Shown one piece after another: positions 52,659-60,717 of a stretch of 60,717 nucleotides of DNA; positions within the stretch are counted from its first letter, which is position 1, and the number at the start of each line of letters is the position of its first letter. The notes under the pieces were generated by a model. That model worked only from the letters and a program-made list of their open reading frames with translations. It was not told the origin of the DNA and did not search any database. The DNA is from Myxococcus qinghaiensis. GTDB taxonomy: Bacteria; Myxococcota; Myxococcia; Myxococcales; Myxococcaceae. The translations under genes and the position numbers were made by a program. Location: assembly GCF_024198215.1 (NCBI RefSeq), contig NZ_JAKCFA010000044.1, positions 1 through 60,717 on the forward strand. The letters run 5' to 3'.

Positions 52659-53039
52659 TTACGGCGCGTCGGCCATGTCTTCGAACTGCCCCTCGGCGAG
52701 GGCGCGGTAGTGGGGCACGACTTCCACCTTGAGCACGTCCCGCATCTCCTGGCGGGCGCGGCCGAAGTCCCCCTTGTCTTTGTACTGGTACATCCGGTGT
52801 AGCGCATCCATGAGCCTGTGGGAGCCTTCTCGGATGCGCTGAGACTCCTCACGTAAGAGGCCCACCGCACCATCCTCCGTGGCGAGCGCGCTCTCGGCTT
52901 CACTGTCGCTGATGCCCACCTCGGAGGCCGTGCGCCTCAGCAGTGCCTTCGCCTCAGTTGTGAGGGCCAGGCGCGCTCCTGTGGTGGAGACACGACGTGC
53001 CAGCTCGCGAATCGGGCCCCAGTCAACGGTTTCACTCAC
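52659..53039 (-). CDS. DUF2379 family protein
   Basis: A 126-aa helical protein. The C-terminal half (DALHRMYQYKDKGDFGRARQ and EMRDVLKVEVVPHYRALAEG) is the recognisable core of DUF2379, a family I know from Myxococcus and Stigmatella. Its function is unknown, and there is no signal peptide or membrane segment. It is convergent with the recombinase module and divergent from the pseudokinase gene. The core chromosome of the host may resume here. Confidence 0.85.
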   Translation of the reverse strand: MSETVDWGPIRELARRVSTTGARLALTTEAKALLRRTASEVGISDSEAESALATEDGAVGLLREESQRIREGSHRLMDALHRMYQYKDKGDFGRARQEMRDVLKVEVVPHYRALAEGQFEDMADAP

Positions 53040-53194
53040 GAGTCATTTTCCTTTGCGAGCCGTCCAAGCCTGCGTGCGAAGCCAGGGCTGGGGCCTCTTG
53101 CACCCAGGAGAGGGATAGGCGCTCATGGGGCCGCGACCTGTTCGCTGCGGGTGTCAGAGGGCTTCACAGGTAAGGAAGGTCATGTTAATTCGAC

Positions 53195-53212
53195 GGTCTA
53201 GTCAACTAGACC
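53195..53212. promoter_or_regulatory. Perfect palindrome GGTCTAGTCAACTAGACC upstream of the pseudokinase
   Basis: Arms GGTCTAG and CTAGACC with a four-base centre, about 85 bp upstream of ATG 53297. The same sequence type occurs at 8188-8205. A half-site, GGTCTAGTCC, is at 59073-59082. It is probably an operator for a dimeric repressor or activator. Confidence 0.6.
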
Positions 53213-53296
53213 TTGTTTGTTCCCGGAGAGGTGCCCGGTGACGGCGAGTCTCGTTGCCCGTGGGGCCGCACCCTTCACTCAGGAGGATTCACAGCC

Positions 53297-54469
53297 ATGC
53301 CGAAGCGTCCGGAAGATGAAGTGACGACGGAAGAGTTACCGCTCAGAGTCCCCAACCTGCCTGCACCCAGCGCGCCGCGCTTCCTCTTCGAGGTGGAGGG
53401 CGTGCGTTACGAGGCGGTGCGGGAGTTGGAGGTGCGGCCGAGTGGCGAGCGACTGCTGAAGGCGGAGCGGCGCGTGGCGGATGGCGCGCTGTCCGGTCCG
53501 TGTCTGGTCCGCCGAATTGCCAGCCCATCCACGTACATGCAGCGCACGCGGATGATTGAAGAGGTGCAGTTGGCCTTTCGCCTCAACCACCCCAACATCG
53601 CTCAAGTCTTCCATATGCAGGTGGATGAGCTGGAGGACGCACCCTACGCCATCATGGAGTACGTGGGTGGGCCCTCGCTGGAGACGCTGGTGTGCGCGGC
53701 GTTGGTGAGTGGGAAGCCCCTCTCGGAGGGCTTCTGCTTGTACGTGGGCGCGGAGGTGGCGGACGCGCTGCACTATGCGCACACGCTGACGTCGGAGAAG
53801 GGAATGCACCTGGGTATTGTCCACCGCGACGTGAGCCCTCGGCACATTGCGCTGGGGCAGCATGGTGAGGTGAAGGTGCTGGACTTCGGAGCGGCGTACT
53901 CGCTGCTGGTGGGGCGGGAGGAGTCGCCAGAGAATCTGCTCCGAGGCGACGTTGCCTATGCCAGCCCCGAGTACCTGCGCAAGGAAGGGCTGACGCCGCG
54001 CTCCGACGTCTTCAGCCTGGGGGTGTTGCTGGTGGAGGCCTTGACGAACAAACACCTCTTCGAGGTGCATGACGCCCCGGTGTTGGCGGCGAAGGAGAGC
54101 CGGTTCCAGACGGAGATGCAGCCCTCTCTGCCCTTGGGGCAGATGCAGGCCCTCATGGAGTCCTTCGGGCCGGATGTCGTCGAGAAGGCGGTGGCCCACC
54201 TCAATGAGGACCTCAAGGCGGTGTTGCACACGGCCCTGCGCCTCAACCCCGAGGAGCGCTTCGCGACGGCGGCGGACATGAGGGATGCACTGCGTGGTGT
54301 CGCCCACGCCCAGCTCCACGAGCCCTATGGGAGAGCGGAGGCCGCCAAGGAGGTAGCCCGTGTCGTGTCCGAGGGAGGGGTGCTGCGTGACGAGGTGGAG
54401 TTCGGCGAGGCCGGCATCTACCCGGATGGGCTGGAGAAGCACGAGCTTGGGCTCCCAAAGAAAGGGTAG
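53297..54469 (+). CDS. Ser/Thr kinase-fold protein, probable pseudokinase
   Basis: A 390-aa protein with an Hanks-type kinase fold: AIMEYVGGPSLETLV, IVHRDVSPRHIALGQ, VLDFGAAYSLL, YASPEYLRKEG and SDVFSLGVLLVEAL. The Gly loop is missing (RELEVRPSGERLLKAERR), the beta-3 Lys position reads CLVRRIA (Arg), and the metal-binding Asn after HRD is His. With three key positions changed, it is probably inactive and used for binding. There is no membrane segment. AGGAGG precedes ATG 53297 by 10 bases. It is followed after 7 bp by a 127-aa gene that is likely its partner. Confidence 0.85.
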   Translation: MPKRPEDEVTTEELPLRVPNLPAPSAPRFLFEVEGVRYEAVRELEVRPSGERLLKAERRVADGALSGPCLVRRIASPSTYMQRTRMIEEVQLAFRLNHPNIAQVFHMQVDELEDAPYAIMEYVGGPSLETLVCAALVSGKPLSEGFCLYVGAEVADALHYAHTLTSEKGMHLGIVHRDVSPRHIALGQHGEVKVLDFGAAYSLLVGREESPENLLRGDVAYASPEYLRKEGLTPRSDVFSLGVLLVEALTNKHLFEVHDAPVLAAKESRFQTEMQPSLPLGQMQALMESFGPDVVEKAVAHLNEDLKAVLHTALRLNPEERFATAADMRDALRGVAHAQLHEPYGRAEAAKEVARVVSEGGVLRDEVEFGEAGIYPDGLEKHELGLPKKG

Positions 54470-54476
54470 GCCGCCG

Positions 54477-54860
54477 ATGCTCTGCTTTCGGGTGCTGCGC
54501 AATGGCCGGCACCTCACCACCGCGGGGGTACCGGACTTCGGCGTCCTCTCCACCATGCTGACGTGGGTGCGCCGCCCTCACGACGAATCCAACGCCTGCC
54601 CTGAGCTGACGCTCCATGTGGGGGGCTCCGTGGGCAGGGAGCACCGCGAGCACCTGACGTGGCGCAACGTCAACATCCGTGCGGGCGACGTCCTCACGGT
54701 GGAGGTGCGTGAGGACCTGGAGGCAGAGCCTCCGAGGGAGCGACGTGTCGACGAGGAGGCGGGGCTGGACGAGGTGGCCCGCCTTCAGCTCAAGAAGAAG
54801 AACCTTGAGGACTGGCTCGCCGAAGTGAATGAGGAGCTGCGGGGGCGCTGCGCGGCGTAG
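54477..54860 (+). CDS. Hypothetical protein, 127 aa, partner of the pseudokinase gene
   Basis: A beta-rich N-terminal half (LCFRVLRNGRHLTTAGVPDF, LTLHVGGSVGREHREHLTWR, GDVLTVEVRED) followed by a charged coiled-coil-like end (QLKKKNLEDWLAEVNEELR). No family was recognised. It begins 7 bp after the pseudokinase stop with GGGTAGG upstream, so the two are very likely co-translated and may form a complex. Confidence 0.75.
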   Translation: MLCFRVLRNGRHLTTAGVPDFGVLSTMLTWVRRPHDESNACPELTLHVGGSVGREHREHLTWRNVNIRAGDVLTVEVREDLEAEPPRERRVDEEAGLDEVARLQLKKKNLEDWLAEVNEELRGRCAA

Positions 54861-55062
54861 TGGGGGGGCCTCCGTCGTCGGGAGGCGCTCCGTCATCGCC
54901 GGGGGCCGCTCAGGCGGGTGGCGAGGGCTCCGAGGTATGGGGCTCTGCCCGCCAGGCCTGCTCTCTGCTCGGAGACGCCAGAGCGCCGGCCGCAAGCGGC
55001 CTGGCGCTGGGAAGAGGGCGGTGCGAGCCGTTTGGCGGCGCCCCTCCTCCGAGGGTGCTGCG

Positions 55063-55410
55063 TCAGCGGGCCAACTCGGTGGTGATGCGGACGAGGGCGT
55101 CCAGCTTCGCCGCATCGAGCTTCCGCGCGAGGAAGAGAAGGCGGCGCAAGGTGACGTCATCCTCCGGGCGAGTGGGAGCCCCTCTGTCTGGCGACTCGGT
55201 GAGGCCCATCATGTCCTCCGGAGAGACCATCAACTCGATGCACAACTTCTTCAGCGTCTCGACGCTGGGAATCATGTGCCCGCGTTCGATTCGGCTGTAG
55301 ACGGCAGAGGCCATCCCCACGCGCTCCGCGACTTGGACCTGCGTCAGGCTCATTTGCTCCCGGGCGAGGCGGGCGATGGCGCCAAGGTGCGTTGCAAGCT
55401 GTTCGTTCAT
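55063..55410 (-). CDS. XRE-family transcriptional regulator (tandem copy 2)
   Basis: A 115-aa protein with an N-terminal Cro/CI-type helix-turn-helix: LTQVQVAERVGMASAVYSRI, then ERGHMIPSVETLKKL. The C-terminal ~30 residues (RRLLFLARKLDAAKLDALVR) resemble the end of the neighbouring paralogue at 55464-55838, so this part is probably a shared dimer contact. The two genes appear to be a tandem duplication. A weak palindrome-like GGAGTATACCC lies upstream of the start and may be a diverged operator. Confidence 0.85.
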   Translation of the reverse strand: MNEQLATHLGAIARLAREQMSLTQVQVAERVGMASAVYSRIERGHMIPSVETLKKLCIELMVSPEDMMGLTESPDRGAPTRPEDDVTLRRLLFLARKLDAAKLDALVRITTELAR

Positions 55411-55463
55411 AGGGTGCAGGGGAGTATACCCGAACTGCTATTTGTCATGGGAACACCATTCCT

Positions 55464-55838
55464 TCAGCGCACGTCCGGCAGAAGTTGGATGAGGGCGAGC
55501 GCCTGGTGCGCGTCCAACTGGCGCACACGACGCAGCAGGGACTCCTTGGCGTCAGCGACGACGTCAGGCGGTAGCGAGGCGGGGTAGCCCAGTAACTCGT
55601 TGGGAGTGGTTCGGAGGGCGGGGCACAGACGGTACAGCGTCTGGACGCTGGGGAGCATTCGTCCACGCTCGAGCCGGTTGTAGACGACGGGGGAGATGTC
55701 GAGGAGTTGAGCCACGTCCACCTGCGTCAGGTTGGCGCGAAGGCGGGCTAATCGCGCGGTGTCGCCGATGATGTTGGACAGGGGTTTGGAAGGAGTCTCC
55801 GGAGGGACGCCGCCGCGGATGTCGGGGTGGATGTACAT
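55464..55838 (-). CDS. XRE-family transcriptional regulator (tandem copy 1)
   Basis: A 124-aa paralogue of the next gene, with LTQVDVAQLLDISPVVYNRL and ERGRMLPSVQTLYRL as helix-turn-helix. ATG 55838 is chosen. A TTG at 55847 lies within the operator. A 22-bp perfect palindrome directly upstream (55847-55868) points to autoregulation. That operator also lies upstream of the Ser/Thr kinase gene starting at 56037 on the opposite strand and could regulate both. Confidence 0.85.
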   Translation of the reverse strand: MYIHPDIRGGVPPETPSKPLSNIIGDTARLARLRANLTQVDVAQLLDISPVVYNRLERGRMLPSVQTLYRLCPALRTTPNELLGYPASLPPDVVADAKESLLRRVRQLDAHQALALIQLLPDVR

Positions 55839-55846
55839 TTCAAACA

Positions 55847-55868
55847 AACTATACCTGATGGTATAGTT
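55847..55868. promoter_or_regulatory. Operator palindrome AACTATACC-N4-GGTATAGTT
   Basis: Perfect 9-bp arms around TGAT, nine bases upstream of the XRE gene start at 55838. This is the size and symmetry expected for a Cro/CI-type dimer site. AT-rich arms stand out in GC-rich surroundings. Confidence 0.8.
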
Positions 55869-56036
55869 GATTCAACCTGGCGATAGCTTCGAGTTTCTTG
55901 GGTTGGTGGTCGGAGGTGGGAGAAGACTTCGCGCGATTTCCCTGGGCTTCTGGTAGCGTGGGCCCGCGCCGGGAGGGAACCGCATGCGCGTGGCCGCAGT
56001 CCTGCTGTCCTACAGAGTCGCCAGGAGGACGTCGCC

Positions 56037-57983
56037 GTGAGGGACAACGGCCCCCCGGCCGTGCTGTCCCCCGGGGACGTGGTGAAGGGCTACACGGTGG
56101 TGAGGCACCTGGACCAGGGTGGCTTCGGCACCGTGTACCTCGCGACGAACGACGGGCAGCCCTGCGCGCTGAAGCTGGTGGAGCGGCAGCGCGTGGAGGG
56201 GCGGGTGGAGAAGGAAGTCTCCATCCTCCTGCGCTTGACGCACCCAAACGTGGTGGGGCTTCGCGGCTTCAGCTACTGGCAGGCGGGGGAGCGCGACTAC
56301 GCCCTCATCGCCATGGAGTACGTGGAGGGGCGGAAGCTGAGCGCGTGGGTGAAGGATGAGAACCCCTCGGCCCGACAGATTGCGAAGGTGACGCTCGACG
56401 TGGCGCGGGCGCTGGCGGCCTCTCACGCGGCGGGAGTGGTGCACCGAGACGTGAAGGACGCCAACGTCATGGTGCGCGACGCGGACGGCCTGGCGGTGCT
56501 GGTGGACTACGGAATTGGGGACTACGAGGGCGCCCCCCCCGGTGTCACCCAGTCCATGCTGCCGCCCGGGACGATGGAGTACCGGCCCCCCGAGGCTTGG
56601 CTATTCGTGGAGCAGCACGCGGGGCATAGAGGCGCCCGATACGTGTCCGTCCCCGCGGACGACGTGTGGGCCCTGGGCACTGTCCTCTACCGCCTCCTCA
56701 CGGCGAGGCTGCCCTTCGACGCGGCGACGGACCCGGAGTACGTCCAGAGTGTCATTCGCAAGTCGCCGGTACCCCCTCACCTCGCCAACCGCTTCGTCCC
56801 GGAGCGGCTGAGCGTGTTGTGCATACGGCTGCTGGAGAAGGACCCTGCTGCGCGTCCGGAAGCGAGCGCTGTCTGTGCGGCCCTGGAAGAACTCCTGTCC
56901 GGGGCGGAAGGGGAGGCGTGGGACACGCCCTTGTTCGACACGTATGGCCCGAACTCGGCCACCACCGAGGGCGAGGCGGGAGCGCTGGCTCGGTGGGCGA
57001 AGCGGCCCCTGCGCCAGATGCGCCGTGGCAAGGCGCCCGGGCCAGAGCTACCGAGAGAGGGCCCGCCCGCGGCATTGCTGTCCCAAGCCGCTCCAGGAAC
57101 TGCTGCTGCGCGGCCCCTCGAGGCGGAGCTGCCGGGCTTGGCGCATGAGGCGGGAGTGGAAGCGGAAGTCGCAATGGAGGCGGACGCCGCGCCGCAAGCG
57201 ACGCCTGTGGCCACCGTCGTCGAGGTGGGGCGGCGCTCGTTCCCCGTGCGTCTCAGGATGGAACGCGTGCTGGGCGCGGGTCTGCTGGCCATGGCCCTCG
57301 CGTATGGGGCGTACTTCTCACAGCGGACGGCTTCACCGCAGCCGCAGGCCGTCCCCGGCCAAGAAGTAGCGCCATATACAAAGAAACCTCAAGCTGCCCC
57401 GGCCGCAGCTCCCACCGGGCCGGAGGCAATACCTGCGGCCGTCGCGCCTCCCGCGACGCATCCCGAGGTGACCGCCACCGTGACGACGACGAAGAGTGAC
57501 TCCCCGCCCTCCCCGCCGGTGCCTGCCAAGAAGGCCGCGAGGAGCGTCAGCAGTGCCCTGGCGACGACGGCCCTCTGCGGCGCGCTGGCCTGCTCTGGTC
57601 CCCAGGTGCGCCCTGCTCCGGATCCTGAACCGTGCCCGCCGGGCGCCACCAAGGGCATGAAGATGCTGGGCATGGACATTGGGGACGATGCGGGGGCGAG
57701 CTTCATCCGGGGGGACGATAAGTACGTAACGGTGAAGGAAGGCACTGCGCAGATTATCCTGGGCTCGGACAAGGCCACGCTGTCTGGGCGACTCGTTATT
57801 GCCGACCGCGTCTATGTCCGACTGACTCGGGCGCGATTTCGCGGGGAGAGCTTCGCCGTGTGCCTGGAGGTGCTGGACTCCTCTCGCGACCGCGGACTGG
57901 CGATAAAGGACGGAGGAGGGGATACCGGCAAGGCGCGCGTGTACTCTGGCTTTTACGTCAAGGCCGTGAATGAGTTTGAGTGA
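56037..57983 (+). CDS. Membrane-anchored Ser/Thr protein kinase with extra C-terminal domain
   Basis: A 648-aa protein. The kinase domain (1-~295) is complete: LDQGGFGTVYLA, ALKLVERQ with the Lys, VVHRDVKDANVMV, VLVDYGIGDY (DYG in place of DFG), PPGTMEYRPPE and DDVWALGTVLYRLL. A long Ala/Pro linker follows, with a hydrophobic segment near 420 (VLGAGLLAMALAYGAYF) as a likely membrane anchor. The C-terminal part starts ATTALCGALACSGPQVRPAP and ends in a beta-rich domain seen in myxobacterial kinases of this sort. GTG 56037 follows AGGAGG. It likely forms a unit with the DUF2381 gene downstream. Confidence 0.88.
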   Translation: MRDNGPPAVLSPGDVVKGYTVVRHLDQGGFGTVYLATNDGQPCALKLVERQRVEGRVEKEVSILLRLTHPNVVGLRGFSYWQAGERDYALIAMEYVEGRKLSAWVKDENPSARQIAKVTLDVARALAASHAAGVVHRDVKDANVMVRDADGLAVLVDYGIGDYEGAPPGVTQSMLPPGTMEYRPPEAWLFVEQHAGHRGARYVSVPADDVWALGTVLYRLLTARLPFDAATDPEYVQSVIRKSPVPPHLANRFVPERLSVLCIRLLEKDPAARPEASAVCAALEELLSGAEGEAWDTPLFDTYGPNSATTEGEAGALARWAKRPLRQMRRGKAPGPELPREGPPAALLSQAAPGTAAARPLEAELPGLAHEAGVEAEVAMEADAAPQATPVATVVEVGRRSFPVRLRMERVLGAGLLAMALAYGAYFSQRTASPQPQAVPGQEVAPYTKKPQAAPAAAPTGPEAIPAAVAPPATHPEVTATVTTTKSDSPPSPPVPAKKAARSVSSALATTALCGALACSGPQVRPAPDPEPCPPGATKGMKMLGMDIGDDAGASFIRGDDKYVTVKEGTAQIILGSDKATLSGRLVIADRVYVRLTRARFRGESFAVCLEVLDSSRDRGLAIKDGGGDTGKARVYSGFYVKAVNEFE

Positions 57984-58056
57984 GGTGTCGCCGTTTGGCA
58001 GACGCCCGTGAGTCGCCAGCGGTGTCGATGCTGGCTTGGTCCAGGAGAAACGTCGC

Positions 58057-58977
58057 GTGCATCATTCAGTGTCGGCCGTGCTGTTTTTCCTCCTCGTCGT
58101 AGGAGAGGGGGCGGCGCTGGCGCAGTCGCCCTCATCTACCGTGGGCCTGAGCGTTCGCCGAATCGAGCTGGTCTCGGATGATGCTCAGCCAGCGGCTGAA
58201 GTGGCGGTGAGCCCCGGACTCTCGACGATGTTCCTCTTTGATTCGGAGGTGAGTCGAGAGGGGCTGACACTTGAGGGGCGTGAGCGCTTTGCAATGGTGG
58301 ACGCTGGACTCACTACCTTGCGCCTGATCCCGTCAGAGAATCTCTCGGCGGGAGAACGGCTTAAGCTGACGGTGCGCTTTCAGGATGGAGCGGCCCCGGC
58401 AAGTGCGACGTTTGTCCTGGTCGCGCACCCCGCACGGTCGGAGGCGCATGTCGAAGTCTATCGACGCAAGAGGACCGTCGAGACATACCAGGAGGAAGTC
58501 CGTCAGGCGCGCATCGAAGCGGAGAAGTGCAGAGAGGAGAATGAGCGCCTGCGGGCGGAGCGAAGTGCTCCTGATGGCTTGACAGGACTCATCTCGACAG
58601 CAGTCCTCAGCGGACGAGGCGTTGATTTCCGCAACCTGACCGAGAGTGTGACCCCGGCCCCAGGAGGGGCAGCAGCCAAGAGTCTTGTCTATGCATACCG
58701 GACAGCCCGCAGGGTGGCTGTTGAGGTCACCCTCAAATATGGAGGGGATGCACAACCGTGGACTGCAGTGGGGGCGTCGCTCAGGGGCAAGGCCAACGAA
58801 GAGCTGAAGGTGCTTCAGGTGTGGCAGTCGGGCCCCATCGCATCGGGAGCGGATACCCAGCGCGTAGTGGTAGAGGCTGAGGCCGCATCCGAGTCTCCTC
58901 AAGGAAGCTTCACGCTCAAGCTCTGGGATGCCGATATGCGCCGCACCATTACGCTAGGCAACGTCACCTTCCCTTGA
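58057..58977 (+). CDS. DUF2381 family secreted protein
   Basis: A 306-aa protein. A signal peptide (VHHSVSAVLFFLLVVGEGAA, ending LAQS) is followed by the DUF2381 pattern: RIELVSDDAQPAAEVAVSPG, TTLRLIPSENLSAGERLKLT, a central charged helix (YQEEVRQARIEAEKCREENE) and C-terminal strands (VVVEAEAASESPQG). DUF2381 is a paralogous family in Myxococcus, commonly next to Ser/Thr kinase genes, as here. GTG 58057 follows AGGAG at nine bases. An upstream TTG at 58036 is in frame. Expected in the periplasm or cell envelope. Confidence 0.88.
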   Translation: MHHSVSAVLFFLLVVGEGAALAQSPSSTVGLSVRRIELVSDDAQPAAEVAVSPGLSTMFLFDSEVSREGLTLEGRERFAMVDAGLTTLRLIPSENLSAGERLKLTVRFQDGAAPASATFVLVAHPARSEAHVEVYRRKRTVETYQEEVRQARIEAEKCREENERLRAERSAPDGLTGLISTAVLSGRGVDFRNLTESVTPAPGGAAAKSLVYAYRTARRVAVEVTLKYGGDAQPWTAVGASLRGKANEELKVLQVWQSGPIASGADTQRVVVEAEAASESPQGSFTLKLWDADMRRTITLGNVTFP

Positions 58978-59618
58978 CCCAGTGAGGCCTGCCACCAAGC
59001 CCTCTCATGGGTTTCCGGCGTTTGGGGGCTTGTGTGGAATGTCAATCTAGGGTCCAATGGACTGTACCTATTGGTCTAGTCCATTCTGGAGTGCCCTGGA
59101 GGGCGATGTGTTCCCCACTGTGCTGGAGCGTGTGCGCGCGACTGCGCGCTTCCTGGGTGGCCGCGAGGAGCGCCTGGACGGCGACGCTCCTGATCCACCT
59201 TCATGAATCCGCTTCGAAGTAGGCGCTGGGCTCTCGCACCGCGCAGAGACTTCCCTGCACCGCCACGTGAGGCGCGTGCTGACGGTCGTCCTGCGCCGAG
59301 GAGCTGGCTGCGTTTCGTCGGGCTGCATGCCTGACGCCCGCTGAGGAACTCTTCCTCAGTCACCCCTATTCGCGCGTTTGGAGTCATGAGCGGAGCCAGG
59401 CCTTCCTGGTGCCGTGGCGAGACACGTCTGTCTGCTGTTGGGACGGGGCCGGGCTTCCTGGCGCCGTGACGTGACACGTCTGCCTCTCGCTTGGCTCGGC
59501 CGGCCTGCCGGCGACTCCCGCAGTGCAATGCATTCACCCCGCAGCCCGGCGCCCTGCCGGACTGAACGGGAAGCCTCTGTCCATTGCCCCGTTGCTGGGG
59601 CCTTCACAGGAGACGTCG
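58978..59618. other. Intergenic stretch with a tandem repeat, no gene supported
   Basis: About 640 bp. Frames on both strands have shadow-like composition. It holds a half-site of the GGTCTAGT palindrome (59073) and the tandem repeat at 59402-59485. The promoter of the following gene should lie near its right end. Confidence 0.45.
59402..59485. repeat. Tandem direct repeat, 32 bp at a 52-bp period
   Basis: Two copies beginning CTTCCTGG at 59402 and 59454, both containing GACACGTCTG, match at 28 of 32 positions. The meaning is unknown. It may be a leftover of a duplicated coding or regulatory segment. Confidence 0.5.
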
Positions 59619-60717
59619 ATGTTCATGCGCTGGGCCGTCGTATTGCTGTTGGTGTTACCCGGAGCAGGGGGGGCGGAGGAGATTGCCTATGAAGACGACC
59701 TGGCGAAGGTCGAGGACGACACCGTCCTCCTTGAGCCAGAGGTGGACGAACTGCTCGAGCCCTCCATGGACGAGGGTGACGCCCTGGTCGAGGAGGGTGA
59801 CGCCCTGGTTGAGGAGGAGCCGGCCTCGTCCGGCTCGGGCTCTCGCTGGGCGAACCGGCTGAGCCTGGAGACCACGACGTGGATGTTGCTGCCGCGGAGA
59901 GGGGCCGGAAGGGACGAAGGCTTCTTGCAGGTGATGACGCGGCTGGAACTCGTCAAGCCGGGCATGCTCCACCTCGACCTGGGCGCGCCGGTGCGACTGC
60001 GGATGTGGGGCGCAGAGGAGGGCGCCAGTCTGGTGCGGAAGGAGGACTGGGACGAGCTGTCCGACTGGGGCCAGGTGGTGCAGGCGCTGACGATAGGAGG
60101 CGACGCGCCGAACTTCGTTTGGCTGGGGGCCTTTGAGTCCTACACGCTGCTGTCTGGGCACCTGGTGCGCCGCTACAACAACCGGGGCAACCCCGACTAC
60201 CACCCAGCCGGGGCTCTGGTGACAGGCATGCTGAGGCCCTTCTACGTGGAGGCCTTCGCCTCGGACGTGCTGGGCGCGCGGCTGATGGGGGCAGAAGTCG
60301 CATTGGACATCCAGCACATCCTCTTCGGCCGCCAGCCGTACCCCATGAAGTACATGCTGTCGCTGTCGGCGGCGCATGACTGGGGCAAGGCCGGAGGGAC
60401 GTCGGAGCCGATGACGCTGGGCCACCTGGATGGGACAGCCGTCCTCGTGAGCCGCCGCAACAAGGAGGGAGGCTTCGAGTTGCAGGCGAACGCGGGCTGG
60501 GGCGGGCGTCCCGGCGAGGGCGGCGCGTGGGGCGCGGTGGCAGGGCTGGGCGCGGAGTACATGTCCTCGACGGTGGACATGCGCGCGCGCCTGGAGGGGC
60601 GTCTCCAGCGCGGAGGTTTCCGCCAGGGCGCCTTCGGCCCGGACTACGAGCTGGCGCGCTTCCAGGTGGCAGGCCCGGACGCTGTGCCGCAGGCGGACGC
60701 ACCGTTTCCGGACGGGT
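59619..60717 (+). CDS. Secreted, probably outer-membrane protein (partial, runs off the window)
   Basis: At least 366 residues, with no stop before the window ends. A signal peptide (MFMRWAVVLLLVLPGAGGAE) is followed by a strongly acidic region with a repeated GDALVEE unit. Alternating strands follow (LELVKPGMLHLDLGAPVRLR, YTLLSGHLVRRYNNRGNPDY, ELQANAGWGGRPG, YMSSTVDMRARLEGRLQRGG) in the style of an outer-membrane beta-barrel. AGGAG lies six bases before ATG 59619. No family was firmly recognised. A barrel in the outer membrane is the best structural reading. Confidence 0.8.
   Translation, partial: MFMRWAVVLLLVLPGAGGAEEIAYEDDLAKVEDDTVLLEPEVDELLEPSMDEGDALVEEGDALVEEEPASSGSGSRWANRLSLETTTWMLLPRRGAGRDEGFLQVMTRLELVKPGMLHLDLGAPVRLRMWGAEEGASLVRKEDWDELSDWGQVVQALTIGGDAPNFVWLGAFESYTLLSGHLVRRYNNRGNPDYHPAGALVTGMLRPFYVEAFASDVLGARLMGAEVALDIQHILFGRQPYPMKYMLSLSAAHDWGKAGGTSEPMTLGHLDGTAVLVSRRNKEGGFELQANAGWGGRPGEGGAWGAVAGLGAEYMSSTVDMRARLEGRLQRGGFRQGAFGPDYELARFQVAGPDAVPQADAPFPDG

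Noticed and set aside
54867..54886. Terminator hairpin GCCTCC/GGAGGC after the 127-aa gene
   Set aside because: The stem is short, with a seven-base loop and no T-tract; too weak to list as a feature.

Overview
The window looks like a chromosomal segment of a predatory myxobacterium (Myxococcaceae or close relatives). The DNA is high-GC. It carries families that I know mainly from this group (a DUF2379 protein, a DUF2381 protein, a TIGR02270 HEAT protein, a DUF2169 protein), several Ser/Thr kinases and a sigma-54 activator. No rRNA, complete tRNA or CRISPR array was seen. Most of it is accessory DNA: immunity-type genes, a polymorphic toxin operon, broken genes, one large coherent island and a recombinase/primase module. 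All calls come from reading the sequence; nothing was searched.

Left part (1-22690). 1-11824 is a mixed hotspot: a possible ADP-ribosyltransferase-fold protein, a trypsin-like protease, a beta-flower protein with a Thr-Pro-Pro tail, a DUF4365 nuclease-like gene between two 60-bp direct repeats, a HEPN-like protein, an Imm11-like immunity gene, an RDD membrane protein, a HEAT lipoprotein and a membrane protein. 18872 to 13400 on the minus strand is a tightly coupled operon: TIGR02270, DUF2169, a ketosynthase-like protein, a PAAR-like (DUF4150) toxin and a SUKH-type immunity protein. This is the layout of a type VI secretion effector cassette. 19889-22690 holds small plasmid/phage-like genes (a DUF2924-like/ribbon-helix-helix protein, DUF6900) and a frameshifted, truncated structural-type gene.

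Central island (22691-40982). This is the most striking part. An RtcR-like sigma-54 activator with a CARF-type sensor (24185-25693) lies between two -24/-12 promoters with exact GG-N10-GC spacing, pointing outward. The left operon encodes a DUF697-like protein, three small Gly/Ala-rich membrane proteins and a structured 3' RNA ending in a strong terminator. The right operon encodes DUF4258, a TerY-P triad (vWA, PP2C, kinase with zinc ribbon), an SF1 helicase, a 729-aa protein of unknown function, a coiled-coil McrB-like AAA+ GTPase/ATPase and a 1345-aa DUF2357-like protein with an inserted cold-shock domain. I read it as an inducible nucleic-acid damage or anti-phage system.

Right part (41043-60717). 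A small tyrosine recombinase, GTGAAC inverted repeats, an 11-copy GAAGTCCGGCA iteron array, a primase-helicase whose zinc-finger cysteines are lost, a DUF2924 protein, a large serine recombinase and an HTH partner form a mobile, probably self-replicating module. It ends at a bidirectional terminator near 52600. Beyond it lie ordinary myxobacterial genes: DUF2379, a probable pseudokinase, two tandem XRE regulators with a perfect operator, a Ser/Thr kinase, DUF2381, and the start of a secreted protein that runs off the window.
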